A DNA stretch of 64,000 bases from Clavibacter michiganensis (GCF_002151125.1 NZ_MDJZ01000016.1:429500-493499); one strand, 5' to 3'; positions 43,578 through 52,748 are shown, counted from the first letter of the stretch. Made by a program: numbers and translations. The notes: a model not told the origin generated them from the letters alone.

Positions 43578-44891
43578 TCAGCGCCGCCCCACCCGAGGAA
43601 GCGCCGGCAGCGGCGCGTCCGCGAGCCACGCGCGCAGCAGCGCGCCCGCGTCGCCGGCGGCGGCCACGAGGTCGTCGGTGGTGCGCGGATCCGTCCACGC
43701 CGGATCCGTCCAGGTGAGCAGCAGCTCCCGCCACGCCGCGTCGCCGAGCGTCAGCCGCAGCGCGTGCACCGCGAGGGCGCCGCGCTTGTAGACGACGTCG
43801 TCGAACATCGACTCGGGCCCGGGATCGCCGATGCCCATCTGCGTGCCGTACCGGTCGAGGCGCGTGTGGTGCTGGCGCGCGAGCTGGTCCGCGGTCGCCC
43901 CGCCGGACTCCTCCGACCACAGCCACTCGGCGTAGCAGGCGAAGCCCTCGTTGAGCCAGATGTGCTGCCACGATGCGAGGCCCACCGAGTTGCCGAACCA
44001 CTGGTGCGCGAGCTCGTGGGCGACGAGCCGCTCGGATCCGCCCGTGCCGTCCGCGTGGTTCGAGCCGAGCACGGCCATCGCCTGCGCCTCGAGCGGGATC
44101 TCCAGCTCGTCGTCGGTGACCACGACCCGGTACTCGTCGAACGGGTACGGCCCGAACAGCGTCTCGAAGAACGCCATCATGCGCGGCACGGGCGCGAGGT
44201 CCTGCAGCACGCGCGCCTCGCGCGGCTTCGGGTACGCGAACACGGCCTGCGTGGATCCGGCGGGCACGCGCCGCTCGGAGTACCGGCCGATCTGCACGGT
44301 CGCGAGGTACGGCGCGGTCCGCGCGTCCTGCTCGTAGGTCCAGGTGGCGCGGCCCGAGCGCTCGAGGCGGGAGACGAGCCGGCCGCTCGCGATGACGGAG
44401 TAGTCGACCTCGCACGCGACGCGGATCCGGAACGTCGCCCGGTCGTCCGGCCGGTCGTTGCAGGGGAACCAGGTGGACGCGCCGCTCGGCTGCGAGGCCA
44501 CGAGCACGCCGTCGCCGAGCTCCTCCCAGCCGAGGTCGCCCCAGGTGGTGCGGCGCGGGCCGGGTTCGCCCGAGTAGGAGACGTCGACCGTGAAGGTCGC
44601 GCCCGCGGGGACCGGCGCGGCCGGGGTCACGACGAGGCGCCCGCCGCGCTGCACGTGCCGGGTCTCGCGGCGGCCGTCGACGCGGACGTCGCCCGCGCGG
44701 AGGCCCGTGAGGTCGAGCTCGAACCGGGGGAGCGGCTCGCGCGCCACGGCGGTGATCACGGCGCGCGCCTTGAGGCGGTTGCGGGCGACGCGGTAGTCGA
44801 GGTCGAGGTCGTAGCGCTCGACCGCGTACGCGGAGGATCCGACCTCGGGGGTGTAGTCGTCGCCGGACGCGGGGCCGGCCGTGGCCCTCAC
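43578..44891 (-). CDS. M1-family zinc metallopeptidase (short form), coupled to the Pls-like synthetase
   Basis: A 437-residue aminopeptidase-N-like protein with the beta-saddle N-domain and catalytic domain only; the large C-terminal domain of classical M1 enzymes is absent. The zinc site is HELAHQW (His292, Glu293, His296) plus Glu315 in WLNEGFA, with a Tyr further on. The exopeptidase GAMEN motif is replaced by PLEAQAM, as in some non-classical M1 members. No signal peptide is seen. GTG 44891 overlaps the Pls stop in GTGA, so the two are translated together; processing, release or degradation of the synthetase product is a natural hypothesis. Alternative upstream starts are Arg-rich and rejected. 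Confidence 0.85.
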   Translation of the reverse strand: MRATAGPASGDDYTPEVGSSAYAVERYDLDLDYRVARNRLKARAVITAVAREPLPRFELDLTGLRAGDVRVDGRRETRHVQRGGRLVVTPAAPVPAGATFTVDVSYSGEPGPRRTTWGDLGWEELGDGVLVASQPSGASTWFPCNDRPDDRATFRIRVACEVDYSVIASGRLVSRLERSGRATWTYEQDARTAPYLATVQIGRYSERRVPAGSTQAVFAYPKPREARVLQDLAPVPRMMAFFETLFGPYPFDEYRVVVTDDELEIPLEAQAMAVLGSNHADGTGGSERLVAHELAHQWFGNSVGLASWQHIWLNEGFACYAEWLWSEESGGATADQLARQHHTRLDRYGTQMGIGDPGPESMFDDVVYKRGALAVHALRLTLGDAAWRELLLTWTDPAWTDPRTTDDLVAAAGDAGALLRAWLADAPLPALPRVGRR

Positions 44892-47800
44892 GGGCGACCG
44901 GCGGTCGCGCGTGCGGCGGTCTCGGCGGTCTCGGCGGTCTCGGCGGGAGCGGTGGCGCTCGCGGGCAGGTAGCGGCCGGTCTTCACCTCGCGCCACGGGC
45001 CGATCGGGTTCCCGCTCCAGCGGCTCGCCTCGGGCACCAGCTCCCCGCGCATCACGAGGCTCGCGGGTCCCACGGTGGCCTGCGGGCCGATGCGCGCCGC
45101 GGGGAGGATGACGCTGTGCGGCCCGAGGGTCGCACCGGCGTCGAGGGTGACGGTGTCCATGCTCATGATCCGATCATGGAACAGATGCGTCTGCACGACG
45201 CACCCGCGGTTGACCGTCGAAGCGTCCCCCAACGTCACGAGGTCGGCCTCGGGCAGCCAATGCGAGTCGCACCAGACGCCGGATCCGATGCGCGCGCCGA
45301 GGCTGCGCAGCCACCAGACGAGCGCGGGCGTGCCGGCGGCCGACGACGCGAACCACGGCGCCGCGACCATCTCGGTGAAGACGTCCGACACCTCGCTGCG
45401 CCACACGAACGACGACCACAGCGGGTGCTCCTCCGCGCGGATGCGGCCGATGAGGATCCACTTCGCCGCCGTCGAGACCGCCGCGGCCACCGCGCCGGCC
45501 ACGAGCAGCACGACGCCGCCGAGCAGGAACGCGACCAGCGGGCCCCACGCCTCGGTGAGCGCGGCGAGCGTCACGAGCACCGCGAGGCCGATCGCGCAGG
45601 TGATGAGCACGGGCACGACGCGGAGCAGCTCCCACAGGATCCGCGCCACGCGCAGCCGCGTCGGCGGCCGGAACGTGCGCGAGTCGTCGGCCGCGGCGAC
45701 CGTGCGCCGGAGCCGGACGGGCGGGGAGCCGAGCCAGGAGGATCCCGACTTCGACTTCGTGGGCGCCGCCGAGAGCACGGCGACGAGGCCGTCCTTGGGC
45801 ACCTTGTGGCCCGGGCCCGCCATGCCGGAGTTGCCGAGGAACGCGCGCTGGCCGATCTCGGCGCGGGCGACGCGCATCCACCCGCCGCCGAGCTCGTAGC
45901 CGGCGACGAGCGTGTCGTCGGCGAGGAAGGCGCCGTCGCGGATCGTGGTCATGGCGGGGATGAGCAGCACGGTCGACGCCTCGACGTCCTTGCCCACGCG
46001 CGCGCCGAGCAGCCGCAGCCAGACGGGCGTGAACAGGCCGGCGTAGAGGGGGAAGAGCACGGTGCGGGCGAGGTCGAGCAGGCGCTCGGTCGACCACAGC
46101 TGCCAGCCGACGCGGCTGCGGACCGCGTGGATGCCCTCGCCGACGCCGAGGCCGAGCAGGCGCACGGATCCGACCACGAGCAGCGCGAGCACGATCCCGG
46201 TCACGAGCGCCGCGGGCACGAGCGCGCCGAGGCCGCGCCACCACACGTCGCCGAGGTCGGCGGATCCGCGGATCGCGGCCGCGAGGATCCCGCCGCCCGC
46301 GACGAACGCGACCACCGGCACCAGCGCGGTCGCGACCGAGGCGGCGCCGTACGCCGCGACCCAGCGCGTGTTGCGCGGCGGCCGGTGGTCGGGCCACCAG
46401 ACGCGGGCCTTGCCCTCGCGCGCGGCGGGGGATCCGGCCCAGCGCTGACCCGACGGCACCCGCCCGAAGACGGCCGAGCCCGGCGCGATCTCCGCGCCCT
46501 TGCCGATGCGCGTGCCCGGCAGCAGCGTCGAGCGCGTGCCGACCGTGGATCCCGCGCCGATGCGCACGGCGCCGACGCGCACGGTGTCGCCGTCGATCCA
46601 GTACCCGGAGAGGTCGACCTCGGGCTCGACCGAGGCGCCGCGGCCGATGCGGAGCATGCCCGTGACGGGCGGCAGCGTGTGCAGGTCGACGTCGTCGGCG
46701 ATGCGCGCGCCGAGCGCCCGCGCGTAGTAGGTGATCCAGGGTGCGCCCGCGAGCCCGACCGCGCCGATCTGCTGCGCGATCTGCTCGGCCAGCCAGAGCC
46801 TGAGGTGCCAGCGGCCGCCGCGCGGGTGGTCGCCGGGGGTGAGGCCGCGGAGGAGCAGGCGCGCGGCGACCGCGGAGATCGCCATGCGGCCGAACGGCGT
46901 CGCGAAGAGGAGGAGGCCCGGGATCAGCAGCCCGAGCGGGACGGACGGCAGCGCGTCGAACCCGCCGAGCGGGCGCAGCAGCGCGCTCGCCGTCAGCAGG
47001 AGCGCGAGCCAGCGGAGGCTCTGCAGGGCGAGGAGGGGCGCGCCGAGGAGGGTCTGGATGCACTGCGTGCGGCGCGGCGTGGGCCTCACGTCCACGCGCG
47101 GGCCGCTGCGCTCCGCCCGCGGCGCGCGTCCCGCGATGGCGGCGTGCATGGCGCCGAGGCGCGGGTGCGCGTAGACGTCGGCGACCGTGAACTCGGGGTC
47201 GAGGGTGCGGATCCGGGCCACGAGCTGGGCCGCCGACAGGGATCCGCCGCCCAGGTCGAAGAAGTTCGCGTCGGCGCTCGCCACGGGCGTGCCGAGCGCG
47301 GCCGACCACATCTCCGCGAGCGGGCGGAGCTCGGCGTCGAGGTCGGCTCCGTCGTCGCCCGCGGCGCCCGGGAGCGGCCACGGCAGCGCGGCCTTGTCGA
47401 CCTTGCCGGAGGTGCGCGTGGGCAGCGACCCGACCACGCCGATGAGCGGCACGAGCGCGGCGGGCAGCGCGACGCGGAGGCGCTGCACCGCGTCCTCGCG
47501 CGAGAAGGTCGCGGGATCCCGCGGCACGAGGTACCCGACGAGCACCGGGTTGCCCGCGCCCGTCATCTGCACCGCGACCGCCGCGCCCTGGACGTCGTCG
47601 AGGTCCTGCAGCGCCGCCTCGATCTCGCCCAGCTCGATGCGGCGTCCGCCGACCTTCACCTGGTCGTCGGCGCGGCCCTGGAACACGAGGCCATCCGCCT
47701 CGAAGCGCACGAGGTCCCCCGAGCGGTAGGCGCGGTCCCAGCCGAGCGCGGGGAACGGGGCGTACTTCTCGGCGTCCTTGGCGGGATCCAGGTAGCGCGC

Positions 47801-49000
47801 GAGCCCGACGCCGCCGATGATCAGCTCGCCGACGCCGCCCTCCGGCACGCGCGCGCCGTCGGCGTCGACGACCGCGAGGGTCCAGCCGTCGAGCGGCAGG
47901 CCGATGCGCACGGGACCCGGCCCGCCGAGCGGCGCCGCGCAGGCGACGACGGTCGCCTCGGTCGGGCCGTACGTGTTCCACACCTCGCGGCCGTCGGTGG
48001 CGAGGCGCTGGCCGAGCTCGGGCGGGCAGGCCTCGCCGCCGAAGATGAGCAGCCGCACGTTCTCGAGCGACTCCGCGGGCCACAGCGCCGCGAGCGTCGG
48101 GACGGTGGACACGATCGTCACCCCGTGCGTCGTGAGCCAGGGCCCGAGGTCCATGCCGCTGCGGACGAGGCTGCGCGGCGCCGGCACGAGGCACGCGCCG
48201 TGCCGCCAGGCGAGCCACATCTCCTCGCACGACGCGTCGAACGCGACCGAGAGGCCCGCGAGCACGCGGTCGCCGGGGCCGATCGGCTCGTCCTGGAGGA
48301 ACAGGCGCGCCTCCGCGTCGACGAACGCCGCGGCGGAGCGGTGGGAGACGGCGACGCCCTTGGGGGTGCCGGTGGACCCGGACGTGAAGATGATCCACGC
48401 GTCGTCCTCGGGCGCGGGCGGCGCGACGAGCGGGAGCGCGGAGGTGGAGGCGTGCGCGGCGGCGGCGGGGAGGATCCGGAGCGCGGCTGCGGCCTCGTCG
48501 GCGGCCGTCTCGGCGGCGTCCGCGGCGTGCGGCGCGTACTCGCCCGTGCCCGTGACGGCGCCCGCGACGCGCGCCTCGCCGAACACCAGCCGCGCGCGCT
48601 CGTCGGGGTCGTCCGCGTCCACCGGCACGTACGCGGCGCCGGCCGCGAGCACGCCGAGCACGGTGATGTAGAGGTCGCGGGAACCCGACGGCATGCGGAT
48701 CCCGACCCGGTCGCCCTTCCCCACGCCCGCCTCCCGCAGCGACGCCGCGACCTGCACCACGCGCGCCATGAGCTCGCGGTAGCTGAGGGCGCCGTCGCCG
48801 TCCTGGATGGCGGAGGCGTCGGGGTGGGCGGCGACCGTCGCCCGGAGCACGTCGACGAGGGTGCGCGGCGGCGTGACGGCGTCGGCCCGGTCGAGCACGC
48901 GCTGGGCGTCGGCCTCGGCGGTGCCGGTGGACCCGGCGGGAGCGCTCGGGAGCCGGGCGTCGTCGTGCGGCGTCGCCGCCTCCGGGGAGGACTCGGGCAT
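44888..49000 (-). CDS. Pls/PosA-type single-module NRPS with membrane-embedded C-terminal domains (polylysine-synthetase-like)
   Basis: A 1370-residue protein laid out like epsilon-poly-L-lysine synthetase. An adenylation domain spans about 45-545: A3 FTSGSTGTPKG (205-215), AFDASCEEMW with the Asp that binds an alpha-amino group, YGPTEAT, YRSGDL, and the A10 lysine in TSGKVDKAALP (Lys533). A carrier domain follows (FFDLGGGSLSA, phosphopantetheine Ser587). The remaining 700 residues hold hydrophobic segments alternating with hexapeptide-repeat (LbH) blocks, the TIGR02353-type terminal region, in place of a normal condensation or thioesterase domain. It probably makes a homopolymer or short isopeptide of one amino acid; lysine is by analogy. 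ATG 49000 was chosen because A-domain homology begins soon after and GGAG precedes it. Confidence 0.9.
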   Translation of the reverse strand: MPESSPEAATPHDDARLPSAPAGSTGTAEADAQRVLDRADAVTPPRTLVDVLRATVAAHPDASAIQDGDGALSYRELMARVVQVAASLREAGVGKGDRVGIRMPSGSRDLYITVLGVLAAGAAYVPVDADDPDERARLVFGEARVAGAVTGTGEYAPHAADAAETAADEAAAALRILPAAAAHASTSALPLVAPPAPEDDAWIIFTSGSTGTPKGVAVSHRSAAAFVDAEARLFLQDEPIGPGDRVLAGLSVAFDASCEEMWLAWRHGACLVPAPRSLVRSGMDLGPWLTTHGVTIVSTVPTLAALWPAESLENVRLLIFGGEACPPELGQRLATDGREVWNTYGPTEATVVACAAPLGGPGPVRIGLPLDGWTLAVVDADGARVPEGGVGELIIGGVGLARYLDPAKDAEKYAPFPALGWDRAYRSGDLVRFEADGLVFQGRADDQVKVGGRRIELGEIEAALQDLDDVQGAAVAVQMTGAGNPVLVGYLVPRDPATFSREDAVQRLRVALPAALVPLIGVVGSLPTRTSGKVDKAALPWPLPGAAGDDGADLDAELRPLAEMWSAALGTPVASADANFFDLGGGSLSAAQLVARIRTLDPEFTVADVYAHPRLGAMHAAIAGRAPRAERSGPRVDVRPTPRRTQCIQTLLGAPLLALQSLRWLALLLTASALLRPLGGFDALPSVPLGLLIPGLLLFATPFGRMAISAVAARLLLRGLTPGDHPRGGRWHLRLWLAEQIAQQIGAVGLAGAPWITYYARALGARIADDVDLHTLPPVTGMLRIGRGASVEPEVDLSGYWIDGDTVRVGAVRIGAGSTVGTRSTLLPGTRIGKGAEIAPGSAVFGRVPSGQRWAGSPAAREGKARVWWPDHRPPRNTRWVAAYGAASVATALVPVVAFVAGGGILAAAIRGSADLGDVWWRGLGALVPAALVTGIVLALLVVGSVRLLGLGVGEGIHAVRSRVGWQLWSTERLLDLARTVLFPLYAGLFTPVWLRLLGARVGKDVEASTVLLIPAMTTIRDGAFLADDTLVAGYELGGGWMRVARAEIGQRAFLGNSGMAGPGHKVPKDGLVAVLSAAPTKSKSGSSWLGSPPVRLRRTVAAADDSRTFRPPTRLRVARILWELLRVVPVLITCAIGLAVLVTLAALTEAWGPLVAFLLGGVVLLVAGAVAAAVSTAAKWILIGRIRAEEHPLWSSFVWRSEVSDVFTEMVAAPWFASSAAGTPALVWWLRSLGARIGSGVWCDSHWLPEADLVTLGDASTVNRGCVVQTHLFHDRIMSMDTVTLDAGATLGPHSVILPAARIGPQATVGPASLVMRGELVPEASRWSGNPIGPWREVKTGRYLPASATAPAETAETAETAARATAGRP

Positions 49001-49101
49001 GTGGTCTCCGTTCGGATCGTGCGGCGTCCGTACTGTCGGGCCTCCGGGTGAACGGGAGGTGGAATCGCGGCGACCCGGCGTCGCCGCCGGCGCGCGATCC
49101 G

Positions 49102-49470
49102 TCACCCGGCCGCGAGCGCCTCGTCGACCACGCGCCGGGCCTCGGCGTCGGCCACGCCGAGGCGTCCGGCGAGCTGCGCGTAGGCGACGGCCGCCGCCCG
49201 GAGCGCCTGGGGCACGTCGTCCTGCGCGGCGACGAAGGATCCGGCGCGCCCGCGCGTCTCGATCACCCCGTCGGCCTCGAGCTCCTTGTATGCGCGGGCG
49301 ACGGTGTTCACCGCGACGCCCGCCTCCTCCGCGAGCGCCCGCACGGTCGGCAGCCGCGCCCCGACCGGCAGCTCGCCGTCGGCGGCCCGGCGCGCGATCT
49401 CCGCCCGCAGCTGCTCGTAGGGCGGGGTCGCGGAGCCCGGGTCGATGCGGTAGCCGGGCGCGGGATCCAT
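49102..49470 (-). CDS. GntR-family regulator, YtrA subgroup
   Basis: A 122-residue regulator with an N-terminal GntR winged helix (PPYEQLRAEIARRAADGELP, RLPTVRALAEEAGVAVNTVARAYKELEADGVIETRGRAGSFV) and only a short helical C-terminal part, as in the YtrA subgroup that commonly controls transport or cell-envelope genes. It lies 101 bases upstream of the pls-like gene on the same strand, so it may regulate that operon or be cotranscribed with it (inference). Confidence 0.85.
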   Translation of the reverse strand: MDPAPGYRIDPGSATPPYEQLRAEIARRAADGELPVGARLPTVRALAEEAGVAVNTVARAYKELEADGVIETRGRAGSFVAAQDDVPQALRAAAVAYAQLAGRLGVADAEARRVVDEALAAG

Positions 49471-49594
49471 GCGCCGAGGCTAGCGATGCCGGGGCGGCTC
49501 GCCCGCGCGACATGCACGGCGGCGCGCGCTCGGGGCGCCCGGGCGGGGCAGGATGGGGGAGCGGCACGCACGGCCGCCGACAGGAGGATCCCGC

Positions 49595-49966
49595 ATGTCC
49601 GAGCTCGAGCTGATCACGATGTGGTCGCGCGCCCGCAAGCAGATGATCACGAGCCAGCTCGGCCCGATCCTCCTGCTCACCTCCACGGTGGTCCTGCTCC
49701 GCACGGGCCTCGCCGACGCGGACCTCGGCACGCGCCTCGCGGCCGCGCTCATCCTGCTCGCGACGGGCGTGCTCGGATCCGCCGTGCAGTTCTCCATCAG
49801 CTCGCAGGCCATCGCCATCGCCCGCGACCTCCGCGACCGGGGCGCGACCTCGCACGCGGCCCGCGCCGTCGTCGCCTCCGAGGGCATCACGAACCTGATC
49901 CGCTACGTGATCCCGGCCCTCTTCGTCGTCATCTACGTCGTGATCCTGGTGGCGCTGTTCTCCTGA
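49595..49966 (+). CDS. Small membrane protein, function unknown
   Basis: A 123-residue protein with three hydrophobic helices (about 22-40, 46-66 and 100-122). The N-terminus MSELELITMWSRARKQMI is amphipathic and the connector between helices 2 and 3 is basic. I recognise no family. A strong ribosome-binding site (CAGGAGG) is correctly spaced before ATG 49595, and codon usage is normal, so it is a real gene. Divergent from gntR with 124 bases between. Confidence 0.7.
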   Translation: MSELELITMWSRARKQMITSQLGPILLLTSTVVLLRTGLADADLGTRLAAALILLATGVLGSAVQFSISSQAIAIARDLRDRGATSHAARAVVASEGITNLIRYVIPALFVVIYVVILVALFS

Positions 49967-49982
49967 GCCGCGTCGCCGGGCG

Positions 49983-50420
49983 CTACTCCAGCGTCCGGTT
50001 CACCAGCCGCGACAGCACGATCGCGCTGCGCGTGTGGTCGACGTTCGGGGCGAGGCGCACCTTCTCGAGGGCGTCCTCGAGGCTCGGGATGTCGCGGGAG
50101 CGGATCCGGACGATGGCGTCCGCGTCGCCCGTGACGGTGCCCGCGTCGACGACCTCGGGCACGCCCTGCAGGATCCGGCGCAGCTCGTCGGGCGCGACCG
50201 TCCCGCGGCAGAACAGCTCCACGTAGGCCTCGGTGCTCAGGCCGTCGACCGCCGGGTCGACCTGGATGGTGAAGCCGCGGATCACGCCGTCGGCCACCAG
50301 CCGGTCGACCCGCCGCTTCACCGCGCTGGCCGAGAGGCCGACCGTCCCGCCGATGTCGCCGTAGCCGGCCCGCCCGTTCTGGCGGAGGAGGTCGATGATC
50401 CGGTGGTCCAGGTTGTCCAT
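49983..50420 (-). CDS. Lrp/AsnC-family regulator of the arginine-catabolic genes
   Basis: A 145-residue feast/famine regulator: N-terminal HTH (LDHRIIDLLRQNGRAGYGDIGGTVGLSASAVKRRVDRL split over residues 4-41) and a C-terminal RAM ligand-binding domain (GTVTGDADAIVRIRSRDIPSLEDAL). It is divergent from the amidinohydrolase-rocD pair, with direct CGCGTG-containing repeats in the 183-base gap. Arginine or ornithine is the likely effector by context. Confidence 0.87.
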   Translation of the reverse strand: MDNLDHRIIDLLRQNGRAGYGDIGGTVGLSASAVKRRVDRLVADGVIRGFTIQVDPAVDGLSTEAYVELFCRGTVAPDELRRILQGVPEVVDAGTVTGDADAIVRIRSRDIPSLEDALEKVRLAPNVDHTRSAIVLSRLVNRTLE

Positions 50421-50460
50421 GCTCCGACCCTATGGCGGGATCGTGCGTGGGACCCGGGCC

Positions 50461-50510
50461 CCACGCGCGGAATCCGCGTGGCCACCGGGTGAACGGGCGT
50501 GATCCGCGTG
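50461..50510. promoter_or_regulatory. Repeats between the lrp-like and arginine-catabolic genes
   Basis: CCACGCG (50461-50467) and CGCGTGG (50475-50481) are perfect inverted arms around 7 bases. The half-site ATCCGCGTG occurs at 50472-50480 and again at 50502-50510, a 30-base period, about three helical turns. Phased half-sites are typical for Lrp octamers. Confidence 0.55.
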
Positions 50511-50603
50511 CCAGGCTGTGCGGAAGGCGTCCCCTCGGGGCTCTGGGACATCGTCCGCCTCCACGACCGCGCCAGCCGGCGCGCCGCACGAAGCAGGAGC
50601 ACC

Positions 50604-51446
50604 ATGCCCTCCACCCTCTCCCGATCCGCGGACGACACGTCCGCCCGCACCCCCGTCGCCAAGCGCGTGCTCATGTGCCGGCCCGACCACTTCGACGTGG
50701 TCTACAAGATCAACCCGTGGATGGATCCCGCCATCCCGACCGACACCTCGCTCGCGGTGCGCCAGTGGCAGACCCTCCACGACACCTACGTGGGCCTCGG
50801 CTTCCAGGTCGACCTCATCGACGGGATCGCGGGCCTCCCGGACATGGTCTACGCGGCCAACGGCGGCTTCACGCTCGACGGCATCGCGTACGGCGCGGCC
50901 TTCCAGCACGCCGAGCGCCAGCCCGAGGGCCCGGCGTACATGGACTGGTTCCGCGAGGCGGGCTTCGACGTGCGCGTGCCCGAGGAGATCAACGAGGGCG
51001 AGGGCGACATCCTGCTCGTCGGCGACACCATCTTCGCCGGCACCGGCTTCCGCAGCGACAGCACCAGCCACGCCGAGGTGGCCCGGATCTTCGACCGCGA
51101 GGTCGTGACCCTGCGCCTCGTGGACCCGAGCTTCTACCACCTCGACACCGCGGTCGCCGTGCTCGACGACACGAACATCGCGTACCTGCCGGGCGCCTTC
51201 GACGCCGCGAGCCTCGAGGAGATCGACCGCCGCTTCCCCGACGCCGTCGAGGTGAGCGCCGAGGACGCGTCGATCCTGGGCCTCAACTCCTACAGCGACG
51301 GGTACAACGTCGTCATCGCCGAGAGGGCCGTGGGCTTCGAGCGGTCGCTGCGGGAGCGCGGGTACAACCCGATCGGCGTCGACCTCTCCGAGCTGCTGCT
51401 CGGCGGCGGCGGCGTGAAGTGCTGCACGCTCGAGCTGCGACAGTGA
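50604..51446 (+). CDS. Amidinotransferase-fold hydrolase: arginine dihydrolase-like (commonly annotated dimethylargininase)
   Basis: A 280-residue pentein-fold enzyme. The opening MCRPDHFDVVYKINPWMDP and the segment LPDMVYAANGGFTLDG resemble the N-terminal domain of cyanobacterial ArgZ/AgrE arginine dihydrolase, which converts arginine to ornithine, CO2 and two ammonia; Asn86 sits where that enzyme has the Asn needed for the second hydrolysis. Also seen are FQHAERQPEG, EINEGEGDILLVGDTIFAGTG and the C-terminal catalytic Cys in GGGGVKCCTLEL (Cys273/274). Most databases would call this dimethylarginine dimethylaminohydrolase. Ornithine production fits the following rocD. CAGGAG precedes ATG 50604. 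Confidence 0.75.
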   Translation: MPSTLSRSADDTSARTPVAKRVLMCRPDHFDVVYKINPWMDPAIPTDTSLAVRQWQTLHDTYVGLGFQVDLIDGIAGLPDMVYAANGGFTLDGIAYGAAFQHAERQPEGPAYMDWFREAGFDVRVPEEINEGEGDILLVGDTIFAGTGFRSDSTSHAEVARIFDREVVTLRLVDPSFYHLDTAVAVLDDTNIAYLPGAFDAASLEEIDRRFPDAVEVSAEDASILGLNSYSDGYNVVIAERAVGFERSLRERGYNPIGVDLSELLLGGGGVKCCTLELRQ

Positions 51447-51466
51447 CGAACAGGACGGATGAGGGA

Positions 51467-52711
51467 ATGACCGACACCATCGACCGTCCCGCCGGATCCG
51501 ACGCCGGCGCCCTGGCGATCCACGCCGAGGAGGCGCACGCCGCGCACAACTACCACCCGCTGCCCGTCGTCGTCGCGTCCGGCGAGGGCGCGTGGGTGAC
51601 GGACCTCGACGGACGGCGCCTGCTCGACTGCCTCGCCGCGTACTCCGCGGTGAACTTCGGGCACTCGCACCCCGAGCTCGTGCGGGTCGCGACCGAGCAG
51701 CTCGGGCGGATCACGCTCACGAGCCGCGCCTTCCACAACGACAAGCTGGGCCCGTTCGTCACGGCGCTCGCCGAGCTCGCGGGCAAGGACATGGTCCTGC
51801 CGATGAACACGGGCGCCGAGGCCGTGGAGTCGGGGATCAAGGTCGCGCGCGCCTGGGGCTACCGCGTGAAGGGCGTGGCCGCGGGCCGCGCAAAGATCAT
51901 CGTGATGGCGGGCAACTTCCACGGGCGCACCACCACCATCGTCAGCTTCAGCGACGACGAGGAGGCGCGCGCCGACTTCGGGCCGTTCACGCCCGGGTTC
52001 GTCACCGTGCCCTACGGCGACGCGGCGGCGCTCGAGGCGGCGATCGACGCGGACACCGTCGCGGTGCTCGTCGAGCCGATCCAGGGCGAGGCCGGCATCG
52101 TCGTGCCGCCCGAGGGGTACCTCGCCGACGTGCGCCGGATCTGCACGCGCGAGCGGGTGCTGATGATCGCGGACGAGATCCAGTCGGGCCTCGGCCGCAC
52201 GGGCGCGACGTTCGAGTGCGACAACGCCGACGTCGTGCCCGACCTGTACCTCCTCGGCAAGGCGCTCGGCGGCGGCATCGTGCCCGTCTCCGCGGTCGTC
52301 GGGGACGCGGACGTGCTGGGCGTCATCCAGCCGGGGCAGCACGGATCCACGTTCGGCGGCAACCCGCTCGCCGCGGCCGTGGGGCACGCGGTCGTCGACA
52401 TGCTCGCGACGGGCGAGCCGCAGGAGCGCGCGCGTCGCCTCGGCGCCGTGCTGCACGCGCGGCTCGCGGACCTCGTCGGCCACGGCGTGCTCGAGGTGCG
52501 CGGCCGCGGGCTCTGGGCCGGCATCGACATCGACCCGGATCTCGCCACGGGACGCGCGGTCTGCGAGCGGCTCGCCGAGCGCGGCGTGCTCGCCAAGGAC
52601 ACGCACGGCTCGACGATCCGGCTCGCGCCGCCCATCGTCGTGGAGGAGGAGGACCTCGTCTGGGCCGTCGGCCAGCTCGCCGAGGTGCTCGCGGAGCTCG
52701 GGGCGCGCTGA
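51467..52711 (+). CDS. rocD: Ornithine aminotransferase
   Basis: PLP-dependent class-III aminotransferase (414 residues) that converts ornithine and 2-oxoglutarate to glutamate-gamma-semialdehyde and glutamate. Signatures are NYHPLPVVVASGEGAWV near the N-terminus, MNTGAEAVESGIKVAR, GNFHGRTTTIVSFS, LMIADEIQSGLGRTG and the PLP lysine in YLLGKALGGGIVPVSA. ATG 51467 has GAGG upstream; GTG 51443, overlapping the previous stop in GTGA, is an alternative that adds eight residues. Product semialdehyde/P5C can feed the dehydrogenase part of PutA. Confidence 0.94.
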   Translation: MTDTIDRPAGSDAGALAIHAEEAHAAHNYHPLPVVVASGEGAWVTDLDGRRLLDCLAAYSAVNFGHSHPELVRVATEQLGRITLTSRAFHNDKLGPFVTALAELAGKDMVLPMNTGAEAVESGIKVARAWGYRVKGVAAGRAKIIVMAGNFHGRTTTIVSFSDDEEARADFGPFTPGFVTVPYGDAAALEAAIDADTVAVLVEPIQGEAGIVVPPEGYLADVRRICTRERVLMIADEIQSGLGRTGATFECDNADVVPDLYLLGKALGGGIVPVSAVVGDADVLGVIQPGQHGSTFGGNPLAAAVGHAVVDMLATGEPQERARRLGAVLHARLADLVGHGVLEVRGRGLWAGIDIDPDLATGRAVCERLAERGVLAKDTHGSTIRLAPPIVVEEEDLVWAVGQLAEVLAELGAR

Positions 52712-52748
52712 GCGCTCTCCGCGCCGATCGGATCCGCGCCCGGCCGCC

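Noticed and set aside
44888..49000. Siderophore or ordinary peptide NRPS
   Set aside because: There is one adenylation and one carrier domain, no condensation, epimerisation or thioesterase domain, and no transport or siderophore genes nearby; the terminal region is of the Pls type.
49001..49855. N-terminal extension of the Pls-like frame to 49855
   Set aside because: The extension overlaps gntR and another gene, is Arg/Gly/Ala-rich, and adenylation homology starts only after ATG 49000.
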